From Fasciolopsis buskii (Eukaryota > Platyhelminthes > Trematoda > Plagiorchiida > Fasciolidae), in the NCBI GenBank assembly GCA_008360955.1, contig LUCM01009999.1, positions 1 to 64,000 of the forward strand: 64,000 bases of DNA, read 5' to 3'. Under the pieces are notes generated by a model. It did no database searches. It was given only the letters and a program-made list of their open reading frames with translations, and was not told the origin of the DNA. Positions 21,369 through 31,868 of this stretch are shown here, piece after piece. Every line of letters starts with the position of its first letter. The first letter of the stretch is position 1. The position numbers were made by a program, and so were the translations under genes.

Positions 21369-22510
21369 TTGCAAGCTGCTTTTGAATGCTGGGACAAAAC
21401 CACGGCTCACGATACCGCCAAAGCATTACATGATGAACGGCTGCGTCTATTGTTTGAGCCTTTTCTCACATACAATGTTACTATTTATCCCAACAAGTTT
21501 ACCTTTGCAACCAGACGTTTTAACTGCTTAGAAGTCTTGATTGATGAACGCTTTTCTGCTCTTCTTCATGTCCGTCTATCCAGATGTGTCATCGAACTTC
21601 GTTCGCTAGCGGGTTTGCTTCAGTTCTTTTCCCGTTCTGGTCCTGGTTTTTCTGGCAAAGCAGACTCACTGTTCCAAACAGACGCTTTATTGGACTGCTG
21701 TGCATGAATGCGCATTTGGAAGTTTGTTGGATTGTCTCTGCACAAACATTATTTTATGTGAATATCAGGACCAATGATGTAAGCAGTGTATCGAAAAATC
21801 GGTGCGCCATGCATCGGTTTTCATTGTAAATGATATAACGTTAATAACTCGGCGTTGTTGGTAGATGTAATGCTTGTTTCTCAAAGAAACAAACATTCCA
21901 AATGTCACCACGCTAGTTGACCCTATCACCAAGGTGGTGCATGACGTGACGGACAACTATTCTCTCACCCGACCCACAGTTCAAAGTACACACATTCACA
22001 ATCACATGCAGACAACTAAACATCAGTTGGCATGTGAACGTTCCCACAGTTATTTGATTGTAAAACTTGCCTTGAGAAAGACTCCCCACGGTAATCGAAA
22101 CGTTGGCGCATTACATCTACCAACAACGCTGTTATTAACATTATTTCATTCAGAATTATTTTGTGCTTTTTTCTTTAAGTTGCGGGCGCCCAACTTACAG
22201 GCCCCACTGCCGTACGGGTACAAAATGGTCATCCGTCACTTCCCATCTCTCGAAGACTCATCCCTACAGAATGTTGGCAATTCCAAACTTAAATTGAGAA
22301 TATGGCTGTACACCGAGCAGTCACTCGTATGCACGAGAACTTGTTTGGTCCACATTTCACATTTGTGACTGATCATAGAGTTCTCAAATCCATCTATGGT
22401 CAACATGCTGGAACTGAAGTGCGCTGTGCCACTGCGTGGGAAGCACATCAGTAAATAAGGCTTGAGAAGCTAGAAACCCAAGGATTAGATTATCTAGAGC
22501 TAATCAAAGT
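21369..22510 (+). mobile_element. Ty3/gypsy retrotransposon A, remnant of RT and RNase H, split by an insertion
   Basis: From about 21420 the frame gives LHDERLRLLFEPFLTYNVTI, NKFTFATRR, then LRSLAGLLQFFSRSGPGF and AVHECAFGSLLDCLC, the end of the reverse transcriptase domain of Ty3/gypsy elements. After a 374-base insertion (21767-22140), the RNase H domain resumes: ENLFGPHFTFVTDHRVLKSIY near 22340-22400 and then decayed LEKLETQGLDYLELIK. Gag, protease and integrase are not seen. Several stops are present. It lies just before gypsy B in the same direction. Confidence 0.75.
21767..22140 (+). mobile_element. Inverted-repeat element, copy 1, inserted in gypsy A
   Basis: Begins with AGGACCAATGATGTAAGCAG and ends with ACCAACAACGCTGTTATTAA, shared with 31884-32139. 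The right 84 bases (22056-22139) are repeated inverted at the left as only 34 bases (21840-21873), so one arm is truncated relative to copy 2. The middle 180 bases are open in one + frame from 21874 but unrecognised. The right arm holds a hairpin followed by GAAACGTTGGC, resembling the hammerhead-bearing ends of Penelope-like elements. A diffuse flanking match (ATTATTTTATGTG / ATTATTTTGTGC) may be a decayed target duplication. Confidence 0.7.
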
Positions 22511-22759
22511 GGAACACTGTGACGAGCGTAAATGACCACTTACTACCCGTTGTTTTATTGAATCTGTGACCAACCGTGTCTTGAATTTCAGAGAATACGG
22601 TTCCATGTGCATTGTCCGTTGACGTCTGTTTTACATTTGGGAACATGTGAATCGCATTTCATTCTCGTCAGTCCTACTGCTTCTCGATATAACTTTAACC
22701 GAGCATATCACAATTGGCTTCGAAGTTACCGCTTCCAAGAGTCGATGCAGAGTGGAAAC
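22511..22759. other. Junction between gypsy A and gypsy B
   Basis: About 250 bases between the end of the recognisable RNase H of copy A and the start of Gag of copy B. It could contain the long terminal repeat or leader of copy B, but I could not find a second matching terminal repeat. Confidence 0.4.
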
Positions 22760-23235
22760 TCTCGGTATTCATGGAAGTCCGCCTGAGGTCAAGAATTACA
22801 TGGAACGCCTCGAGTTCCAGTGCACAACGAACAAGAGCCTTGATTCTCACAATAAATATGCTCATTTTTGTCTTATCAAGAAGAATGTTTAATTCGTGGT
22901 TAAAAATTTGACTTTTCCAATGCGCCCATTGAAATGACGTATGTGGACTTGAAGGAATTGCTTTTCCGATGACTCAAATCCATCAGTTTCAAAAATACCG
23001 AGCGCGCCACATTTCACTCCTGTGTGCTTCTGAAAAACTAGTCATTTCGAGCATTTATTCTACAACTGCAAACTTAAGTGAATTCCTGTAATTTCGATGG
23101 TCAGTTGCAAATACAATTACGTTATCAAATGACTGTGGGAATAAATCAATCAGAATTGCTGAAACCCCCATTCTGACATGTTCCACATTTTAGTTGGCGA
23201 AAGTTTTATGCAAACGATTTCATGACGTCAGAACT
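22760..23235 (+). pseudogene. Gag remnant of Ty3/gypsy retrotransposon B
   Basis: The frame gives EVKNYMERLEFQCTTNKSLD and KYAHFCL, then VKNLTFP, TYVDLKELLF, FKNTERATFHSCV, FRAFILQLQT, then CNFDGQLQIQLRYQMTVGIN and QSELL. This is the order of the Gag capsid region of flatworm Ty3/gypsy elements (ERL..TTNK, AHFL, LKELL, RAR/ATFHSC, LA..CNFG.QL...LRD.LV.GIN). Stop codons and at least one frameshift interrupt it. There is no visible zinc knuckle, and the protease is missing, so sequence between Gag and reverse transcriptase has been lost. Confidence 0.7.
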
Positions 23236-23384
23236 CTCATCTATGCAGATGGAAAGCTGTTATTTAACGCCTCTGGTTCTATGACAGCCATCGCAAAGAT
23301 AGCGAATTCGAGATGATTATTGGATTGCGGCGGACGGATTCTTAAACAGGCTAATTGCTCGAAACATAAACCCAAAGATATCCC

Positions 23385-25310
23385 TCATCAATTTTGCGGG
23401 CGTAAATCTTTCTCTGCGCTCGACATTCGAAATGCATTTTTACAACTACCTCTCGATGATAAATCATAGAGGCTGGCCAACATAAATACCCCTGTAGCGG
23501 AACATAGATGTATTCCACCGGATAGCTTGTTTAACCGAACGTTGACCGCCGAGCGTGGTCGCCATTTGCGCGTTACCGATGCACGCTTCGCTCGCATGTC
23601 GCTGTCAAAATATACTCAGCTTGCTACCGTTTCCGAATGTCTTTTCTTTCTACCGGTCAAGTGTCAAGGTTGCCAGTATTGCTATCTTACCGAGCCGAGT
23701 AAGAGTGACGCATAAGTGGTCATAAAAGTTAAGGGCAAGCAAACATGATACGAGATTTGCGTTAGGAAGTCGGTTCTTCACTCCCTTTCAACTGTCTCAA
23801 CATAGCATTTACGCCTTGTTCTTGGTGTGTCTCTTGCAGTTTTCCAGAAAGTATTATATGGCATTATTTCTAACCTAAATAATGTTTCTGCCTAGTAAGA
23901 CGACGTTATAGTGGTATCGATCCCTCGGAGAAAGTCGATTATTTTCGGACATCATTTTCTCTGAGATCTACTTTGCCGCTTGATATCAACTTTGTGACAT
24001 TTATTTGATATCCTTACATGAGCAATTTTGTTGTTACATTCTTGGTAATGACCATTATAAACGTGCATTTCCATCCCAAAACTTTACATGCCTAGGCTGT
24101 TTGATAGACCAGCAAGGTTTTCGGCCCCATCTTAGTCATTTTTCGGCTTTAGCCCATCCACCATCGCTCAAATCTGTGGGCAAACTTTGTTCTGTACTAG
24201 GTTCCATTCAACAGAACTCACGATTCATTCCGTGTTTTCTTATCGTCGCACAACACTATTTCCACCTCTCGTCACAAAAGTCATTCGTTTAGGCTTCTGC
24301 AAGCAAAAATTTACCTCTACGGTCATTAGACTCTCTGCCTACCATGGTTGATTAATATGCATTTTCACTAAAACAAAGTCGGCAGTTCTCACGGGTGCAT
24401 CCTCCACTGACGTTAGAGTGATGCTGGAGCAAAATGGCCACTTGGTACTCTGTATTTCTTGTCCTCTTTATACTGTGGAACGAGGACACCTCCAGAACCA
24501 ACGAATGCTTTAGGCTTTATGTTGGACAGTTACACGACTATACGAGCATTTATTTGGTTCCACTTTCAATACTGTGACAGATTATGAGGCACCAAAGATT
24601 ATCTACAATCCCCGTGCTTCTCTAGGTTCATCCTCTGCAGCGATGATTTAACGATGTAACATTTTGCTTGACCCATATTCGTACGACATCCGGTACCGAA
24701 AGGACAAATCAGATCCCCACACAGATTACCTATCCCAGTATGTTGTCTCTATGGAGGCTCTTTCTAGAGATTATTTACTTCTGCAGCTCCTCTATGTGAA
24801 TCGATTGAATTTAATTCGCGAAACCAGGAAGTACTATAGTGCCGTCTTGTTCTGTGTTAGTAACGAGTGTAAGGCAAATTTTAAGCAGCGCTGCCCGGAG
24901 TTCAACAAGCCCAATAGTGATTTTTCCATCACCTTTTAAGAGGTCTGTGTTCCAGCGATCACATTGCGGCGCCTTCTCCTTTACGATCTGCAAGCCTAGC
25001 AGGTTTAGATTGTGATCGCGTTGTTATGGCACAAATGAAATCCTTGGAGCGGTTAACATGCTGATGGCCCGAAATCGAAAGCGATCTATGACATGTGGCC
25101 AAACACCGCAGTGACTGTGCCCATAAAATTCCAAATGAACTCTTTGGGCCAAAGATTTTGGGACCTGGCAGCGTGTTCATTCGGTGTACTGTTGATCATT
25201 TGTGAATAAATATTACGCTCTGGAGTCAGTTGATTCGTACTCCAAGTGGCTTATTTCACTACGTTTTATGCCCCGGATTTCACAATTGCCCCAATTCTAA
25301 ATATTTTCAG
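23385..25310 (+). pseudogene. Pol remnant of Ty3/gypsy retrotransposon B (RT, RNase H, integrase)
   Basis: In order on the + strand: reverse transcriptase GRKSFSALDIRNAFLQLPLD (about 23398), VFQKVLYGIISNLNNVSA, then two stops directly before the catalytic pair DDVIV (about 23900); the palm end YLIDQQGFRP-like CLIDQQGFRPHLSHFSALAH and SVGKLCSVLGSIQ (24090-24215); RNase H with LEQNGHLVLCIS (24425) and SYDIRYRKDKSDPHTDYLSQ (24680-24740); integrase zinc domain MKSLERLTC, WPEIESD, HVAKHRSDCAHKIPNE (25038-25140); and VDSYSKWL (25225-25250) of the integrase core. The order is complete for Ty3/gypsy but many stops and shifts make it dead. Confidence 0.85.
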
Positions 25311-27189
25311 CCTTTTAGGTAGTACCAGATCCGATATTCACAGACGACGAGAATCCTTTTCTAGAGGTATCGACGGTTTGGAGAAAATCGATTCTTTTCG
25401 GACATCGTTTCCTTGACGCTCAATATCGAAGCAGGGCTTCTCATTGGCGGCTGCATCAACCCCTAGTAAGACTGAGAGTTGTTCATCCAGGAAGCAGAAA
25501 GTACAATTTTTGGAACAACTAGACTCTAAGTTTAGCTGGTTCTGGCACAATATGTGCTGGTGCTTTTCCTATGGTACTTCATCTGGGCCTTACTTCAGTA
25601 TTACCTTCATCCTATCCGGCCTTTCCGTCAGTAGAAAATTTTTATTTTCCCTTTATTTGTTTATTTCCATCAAAAGTTGGAGATTCATTATGATCGTCAC
25701 TTTTGATTATTTCGGCTGACCAAACTAGAACATTAGGTTGTTAGAACCTAAAAATGGGGAAGGGGGTAGAACCCGCACTAATTTACTCGTGTCTCAGAAA
25801 AGTCTGCTAACTGGAAGCAAAAAACGGATATTCGAACCGATCTCTACATGGCCTGGGTTTACTCCAAGTGTATCAGTCCTGAAAGCTACGATAGCTGACT
25901 TACAAGCAACGCACGAATGGCTGAACTGAGTTCGTCCAGTGTGTCTATAAATAGAAGGTAACATCAAACATCCAAGTTTGAGCAAGTAAAGAGAAGCCCA
26001 GCCAGATCCGGAGGTATGAAATATTTGTCAAAGTAGATGTTGAGGCACAAACGACCAAGGCAAAAAAAGAGACTGAAGAGGCGTCTCGCCGCCCAAAGGC
26101 CACCCGTAGCGCTACGAAGACCGGTGGCCTCAAAAATATCGCCAATCACACCATTTGAACCCAACGCGGGATACCCCATTTAGCCCATATTCTGAGGTTC
26201 ACGTGATAGAAAACGCGTTTTGAGCACTCACAAAGGTGGTCTGATTCCAAGTCTCACGCAGAAATCACCTTGGGTAGAAAACTAAACGCCGTGATTATGG
26301 AACCATAACACCCTACTGTAGGGAGAGTCATTAGAAGAAAAAATGCATCGGCCAACAGTTTTTAAACCCATAACGACAGTGGACAATCGACAGCATGCTC
26401 TATTAAAAATTGCCCGGGCTGAGGAAGTGAAATCCCAAAGCCCCGAATCGGCTCGAAGTAAACCAGACAGTGTTGGGTGATTTCGGGAGCCCAAGTGCAG
26501 CCGAGAAAGCTTGCACGTGTAAGGACAGATGAATCACCAATGAACCCGACAACAAGAGACCTGGGGAGTCCAGAAATAACCCCTTCAGGTGACCTATTAC
26601 CAGGGATTACCCTATCAGAATCAACTTATTACCGATAGACCCATCAGCCTCTGAGGGGTTGATTATCATGTAGCCCCTGAGAGAATAACGATCTCCACGG
26701 AGAACGCTAGTAGACGAAATTTCGCATGCAAAATGCAGATCTAGTGGCTGTCCAGATATTTCAAACATCCCAAGAAGCACTGTCACCGATTGCTAAAGGA
26801 ATAAAAGGACAGCATTTGGGCTTAACGCCCGGGTGCATTGGTACAGGAAGGTTTGATTGAGCACGCAGTCAGAAGGAAGACAAAGTTATTTTTATGGCAA
26901 TGACTATAGTGCAAGCGATACTGGAAAGGGCTGTTAGAGAGCCGGTAGCACCGATTCTATAGCTGTAAATAAAACTTGGCTAGGCAGAAAATTAGACAAG
27001 GGTCCGCTCTGTTGGCGGTAGGGAGAGAAATGGATGATGACGTTGGCTTGCACTATTGTTGGCCCAACACACCCCACAATTACAAAGGACGTGTTGTCTT
27101 CCCTTGTATTCAAGCCTGCTGTCTTGAAGAAATCCACCAGCTCGGAAAAGCGTCATTATTGTACGCGCTTAGCGAACTTCACCCCCTCT
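25311..27189. other. Unassigned intergenic sequence
   Basis: No element could be named. At 25366-25412 there is a stretch of about 47 bases similar to 23913-23965, inside the pol of gypsy B. Short frames only. Confidence 0.5.
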
Positions 27190-27310
27190 GCTGACAATGA
27201 GGAAACCAAGTTTCCAGATTACCTGAAACAGGTAACGAACTCAGAAAAAGATATTTTCATCACAGTTGACCTCAATGAGCCTAGTGTAGACCGGAACACC
27301 TTCTAGGCAC
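27190..27310 (+). pseudogene. Possible CR1/Jockey-like endonuclease fragment
   Basis: The frame gives DNEETKFPDYLKQVTNSEKD and IFITVDLNEPSVDRNTF, which resembles the GDFN(Y/L)P..DW motif region of CR1/Jockey endonucleases with Gly-Asp changed to Val-Asp and Trp to Arg. The match is short, so the assignment is weak alone, but a CR1-like reverse transcriptase end lies 700 bases downstream in the same direction. Confidence 0.4.
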
Positions 27311-27949
27311 AGAAGTTTGGCTTTAGAAAACATCCACTAGAGCACCTACACATGGAGGCTAGGTATCAATGGAGAAACTGTTAATCATCTTCGGCACAAG
27401 ACACTGGAGTAATTGGCTTTTAGTCTGAGTCGACAGGTCACAGATACACCGCACCGTTGAGACCCCGCGACCACGGGATGTAGGAAAGCCAAGTATTCTT
27501 CAAATAGTTCAATCAATAGACAAGTAGATCGAGATCGTGTGTACACTCGGATGGGGTGAAAACCTTTTGGCTAACTGAGAGAGCCGGAATTTAGGCATGT
27601 AGACTCATGACCACAAATCTCAGTCATTTATGTGACTCCTTATACAGGTCTGACTCGCACGGTGCTCGTAAACTGAGATTGGGAACAGGAACAAATAAGC
27701 AGTCCAAACTCCTAAGTCAGATGTCAATTTTCTAAGGTTAAATGTCAAAACAACAGGGATCAATTGGAAATCAGAAGCACTGGTTCCAAGTCAGGGTCGT
27801 CAAAGAATTTCAAAGCCAGCGGAAACTCTATGAAAGTGGAACAACCCAACGACCCTGCACGTGAACTGGCAATGTAACCCAACTGGTGATGGGATTTTTG
27901 CCACTTAGATGTTATGTCCAGTGATGAGATTCCCCTGAAAACTAACAAC

Positions 27950-28720
27950 TAAGCCACTACCGGCATAAATTTCAAATCCATGGCCTGCACATCTGTGCTG
28001 GGTGTTGGGAACTCCCATCCAGTGCGGCAGAACGCAGAAATGTGTTACCCACAGGGACACCCGTGGATAGATTCATTGATCAAAATAATCCCTAGGGCCT
28101 AAAAAACGATACGCATATTAAGGAACTGAGAATGTTTCTGCGCGAATTGTTTAAACCTTCAGCCCAAAGTGAGGCAACGGCAAAGGATGCACAAACCTCC
28201 GTTTCCCAACTGCGTAGGACGGCGAATTCGCCCGATTGCAGGGTAATGACACTTTTTTTAAGGACTATCCTTCGGCAGCTTCTAGAATGTGGAACACAGG
28301 TGTGGGTCTCCACATAGTCGGATATCAGCACATTATCGAACCTTTCCGCGGCGGTTCATCTTATCTATGGCCGGATATGGAGCTTTCCCTTTAGACGGTG
28401 GACTACAAAAATTAAAATCGTACTTTCTGGGGAGTTGCAGGTTGAGATGCGACCTAACTGAAGACTTCAGACCATTGAGGAGTCTGTCAGCAACTGTTCT
28501 ATCCCCGTTCATTTCGGAGGACAATCAGACCTCGCATTGAAATTCAAGAAACTGCGATCCTTGAAAGGTGTTAGAACTAGTTGTCTCACACAGAGGATAA
28601 TCAGCGCTTGGGATAAACCACCAGGGACTGTCATGAAGTCCCCCTCAGTAGCACGGTTCAAGACTAGCCTGTACTGAACGTGGCCGATGGCATTTCTAAC
28701 TACCCTAACCGTTCCTGAAA
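27950..28720 (+). pseudogene. CR1-like LINE, end of reverse transcriptase ORF
   Basis: From about 28103 the frame reads IKELRMFLRELFKPSAQSEA, AKDAQTSVSQLRRTA, CGTQVW, then (after shifts) FKKLRSLKGVRTSCLTQRII, SAWDKPPGTVMKSPSVARFK. This matches the C-terminal thumb of CR1-type elements: DLGV..S..LKPS, LRRxxxxxD, xxRPxLEYGIQVW, LxxxRxxxxxR..FFxxRVxxxWNxLPxxVVxxxSVxxFKxxLD. Stops and shifts are present. The palm with its FADD box is not visible. Confidence 0.65.
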
Positions 28721-29994
28721 ATCTTCACCCGTCATAAGTCGTCTCAGTTACTGCCCTTATTTTTGTCCGTTAAAATCTAAGCAAGAGGTTTTTATCTAAT
28801 CACGCTCATCATAGCAGCATTGGTGCAGTCCTCACTAGGTCGATAAGATAGCTGCACTGTTGCTTTTTCCCAGAGTGCCCGCGCTACCTCCTGGTTACGG
28901 CCCCTAGGGCTTAGTCAACGGTTCCATTCGAATACTTTGGGTTGCTTTCTAGACGGTAATTTCATTCAGAGGTGCAGAAGTAGTAATTTGAATTCGAGTG
29001 AGGCTTTGAGACTCACTGGTATAGAAATCTGGACTGCTGTTGAGCCGGTCATGTCCTTTGATTCCACCTGACCTGACTCGACCTAACGCCTTACCAGCAA
29101 ATCAATCTGCGGCTTTGATTAGAAAGTAGCATGCCATTCTCAACTCCCATTCCTACAGCGTCCATTGCTATAACGTTGTTATTACTCCACCTGCAGATTA
29201 ATTATCACGCTTTTGTCTCTGAGGAAGCCTTTAATTGTTGCTTGCCGGCCTAAAATCCTCCCTGAAAACGATCAGATCTGATAAGGAAAAAAACCGCTAT
29301 CACCTCTTCTCATCTTGTGTTTGCACTGGACAACCGGCATAAACCAAGCCCCAATATCTTTCATTTTTGAGCCCAGCAAAGTGAAATCAGTGCCGTTTGA
29401 TGGAATATTGCTTTAGCTATCGCATTATTATTCCTTTGCATCTGAGTTAGGCTCTTCTCACTAAATGAAATCCGAAACATTTAGGAGTAGAGAAAAGTGA
29501 TATCCTAGCCCCGGAAAGCTGCTCGTAGTCTGAATGACATGTGAACTTAAGCCAATTTGCTGAATGACGTAGTGATTAGGAACGAATTGCTCATTATCAG
29601 CCCTCGTGGAGGACTTCACCGACGTTATCTTACAAAGCTTGATAAATGGCACATATGGGCAATAGGGAGCCATTCACAGTACCATTGACCTTTCAGGGAT
29701 TGTCGATTATTTTCGGAAGTAATTCTATCCAAAGCCGGCCTCAGTGCTTGGTATCAGTTCTCTATTTTGTCTGTTTGGGTTTGTTTTGTCAAAAACGTGA
29801 AATAATGAACAATAAATGCACTTACAAAGTATGCAAAGACTGCTTGAAGTGCTTTAAAATTTGGTGTTTTGCTGAAAATGAAGTGATTTATGAAGATCAC
29901 ACAGTCCTTTGGTGGGCTTCCGTAGAAGAGATGCTTGCACTGTTGTAAAAAAATGTGCCTTCAACATGACGAAATCGTTCTTAGAAGGGTTAAA
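28721..29994. other. Unassigned intergenic sequence
   Basis: Nothing recognised. The open frame 29646-29948 (+, 100 codons) shows no motif. Confidence 0.5.
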
Positions 29995-30217
29995 GCCTCT
30001 AATTCGATTAGAGTTCAAGCACTTGAAATTTTCATGAAATAATTCACCATGTGATATGATCGCTCAACTCACCATAAAGAAACCATGAAAGCAAGGTACA
30101 ACTGTTTCATCCTTGTTAGGAATCATCAGCAGTGCATATCCACCTCGCCCGAACTGGGACGCGAACTCGGGACGAACGATTCTAAGTCGAACGCCTTAGC
30201 CATTACGCTACCGGGCA
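29995..30217 (-). mobile_element. tRNA-derived SINE with hammerhead ribozyme, copy 1
   Basis: On the minus strand: a tRNA-like head (30216-30146) starting GCCCGGTAGCGTAATGGC and ending in CAGTTCGGGCG, with a box A-like TAGCGTAATGG and a box B-like GAGTTCGCGTCCC; then GGTGGATAT, a hammerhead (30135-30091), and a tail down to about 29995 whose end matches the second copy. Ends of the head can pair (GCCCG with CGGGC). This layout, tRNA-like promoter followed by a hammerhead, is that of the schistosome Sm-alpha SINE family. Such elements depend on a LINE or Penelope-like element for copying. Confidence 0.8.
30091..30135 (-). ncRNA. Hammerhead ribozyme, SINE copy 1
   Basis: Minus strand: stem I strand GCACTG, core CTGATGA, stem II TCC/GGA with loop TAACAA, GAAAC, stem III ACA/TGT with a two-base loop, cleavage triplet GTA, then CCTTGC. 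All core bases are intact. Stem II is intact (three pairs beyond a T-T opposition), but stem I has two mismatches out of six. Confidence 0.8.
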
Positions 30218-30414
30218 GGCTGTAAACGGTTTGTTGAACTTGACCACATGATGTTGCACATATCCGTCACTGATTTGCACGGTTACTGTCCGTAAGCTCA
30301 CAGCAATCTGCCCTACTGATAAATGACTTCGCTGCAGGTAGCCCAAATACAACGAAGGCTTTGGATATGACCTACAGAGCTTGATTACTTGATACATTTT
30401 AGCAGTACGAGATT

Positions 30415-30500
30415 AAATGTTTTCATGAAATAATTCACAGCGCCCGAACAGGGACGAGAAACCGGGAAGAAAGAATTTCAAGAAACCGTTCAGATCCTGC
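30415..30500 (-). repeat. SINE fragment, minus orientation, hammerhead deleted
   Basis: Starts with TTTTCATGAAATAATTCAC, the tail end of copy 1, and jumps directly to CGCCCGAACAGGGACGAGAA, the 3' side of the tRNA-like head. The hammerhead part between them is missing. The head is diverged. Confidence 0.6.
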
Positions 30501-30640
30501 CCGATAGCTGGTAAATATGCATTGCTGATGATTCCTAACAAGAATGAAACAGCTGTACAGTGCTTCCATAGATTCTCAATGCTCAGCTGAGCAATGATAT
30601 CACACGGTGAATGACTTCATCGAAACATTCAATCTCCTAC
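30500..30640 (+). mobile_element. tRNA-derived SINE with hammerhead ribozyme, copy 2
   Basis: On the + strand: the first bases of the head (GCCCGATAGC) joined to TGGTAAATATGC, so most of the tRNA-like part is deleted; then the hammerhead and a tail (GAGCAATGATATCACACGGTG) homologous to copy 1 in opposite orientation. Confidence 0.75.
30519..30563 (+). ncRNA. Hammerhead ribozyme, SINE copy 2, complete core and stem I
   Basis: Stem I GCATTG (30519-30524) pairs with CAGTGC (30558-30563), six pairs with one G-T wobble. Core CTGATGA at 30525-30531, stem II TTCC/AGAA region with one mismatch, GAAAC at 30546-30550, stem III ACA/TGT with a two-base loop, and cleavage triplet GTA at 30555-30557. All catalytic bases of the hammerhead core are present. 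With such a short stem III the RNA probably cleaves best as a dimer, as known for related ribozymes; that is inference. Confidence 0.85.
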
Positions 30641-31868
30641 TACTAACATGTACCGTCAAAATTTGTTTTTTTTCTGAACCAGTTATGTCTAATTATCTTC
30701 TTTGCTTTATACCTCAGTTCCCCTGCGACTGCACAGTTTAATTTCGGACACGGGCTGCAGAATATGCTGAGCGGTTCTCTGATCTAATCAGTCTAATTTA
30801 CAGCAGAAGACACATACAAACAGGTCGGAATTTGCAACATATCATTAACGTGTGAGTAATACCTACATGCAATTTCTGCCACATCTGTCGCTGAGACGGT
30901 CCTAAGCAACTCAGCGAACGGCCTTCATCTACATCTTCATCATTGTGGAATAGAGGGCAGGGTGGACATATCCGGTGTGCCTTGCCACCAAAGTCATCTC
31001 AGTCATGGAGGGAGAATGCAGCTCAAAGTTACTGCCTTATTTCGCCACGGCATGTCTTCCACAAACAGGTTAAGCAACCAAGGAACCGTCGGCAGTGCAC
31101 TGAAAACGGATATGAAACGCCGAGTTGGACATCTGAGCCGATCACACCATGTCTCTTGTAGGCCCTCTAGCATGGCAACTTGCTTAGTCGTCACGCAGGA
31201 GAGCTCAGAGCAATCACAGTATTCCAGTCACTGACGATCATGGGTAGCTTATGCTATCCTAAAAGCTGCGGCAAAGATAAGATAGAAGGAAAGCCTGATA
31301 GTCCGCTGCACACTACTTAAGGAGGGATGTGACCTATCCATGAGTTATTCATCATCTCGAAGCCAACACTGCCTAGATTTCGTCGAGGGGTTTCAGATCG
31401 CAGACGAAAGCCGCAGAAGGTGTGTTCGTCGGTTGCATCGGCCCGGCTCGAGGTCACGCTGGTGTACTTTGAAATGTCAGCCGATGGCCTCAAAGTAATG
31501 CCCATTACATCAGCCTGGCAAGATCAGCTCGATTAATGAGCTTATCGTTAACTACTGAGTGGCACTCCATACCCCCGGATCATCTGCTTACGGGATACGG
31601 TGATGCGAACACTGGCAGTAAGTCAATAAATCAAACCAAGAGCTGAGGACTCATCTCCGGTCCTTGCGGGGCCTCTCTGGGGGCGGAGTGCTTTTGGGGC
31701 TTCAATGCAAGTGTCACTGGCAATATCCCTCGAATGGGGAAATCCTCGATCAAGTAAAGCAACAGGCCTGCTACTCCAAGGGACTGGAGCTTCTCAAACA
31801 ACCACCCAATCAGCACAGCCAGTGGTAGAACACCTCTAAAACAATCCTCTGGAGATGGCTTTCAGAAC
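30641..31868. other. Unassigned intergenic sequence
   Basis: No element or gene recognised. Overlapping frames near 30943-31234 on both strands have no motif. Confidence 0.5.

Larger units (their letters stand above)
13760..21369. other. Intergenic, largely unassigned
   Basis: Over 7 kb with no gene that I can name. Two frames stand out and are listed separately (14774-15277 minus, 18353-18650 plus). Other open frames (for example 17986-18207 minus and 20708-21082 minus) have no motif and heavy overlap with other frames. It probably holds the LIS1 3' untranslated region at its left end and old transposon debris elsewhere. Confidence 0.5.

Noticed and set aside
30146..30216. A functional tRNA gene on the minus strand
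   Set aside because: The anticodon arm pairs poorly, the acceptor stem is incomplete, and the sequence continues into the SINE body, so it is a tRNA-derived promoter.
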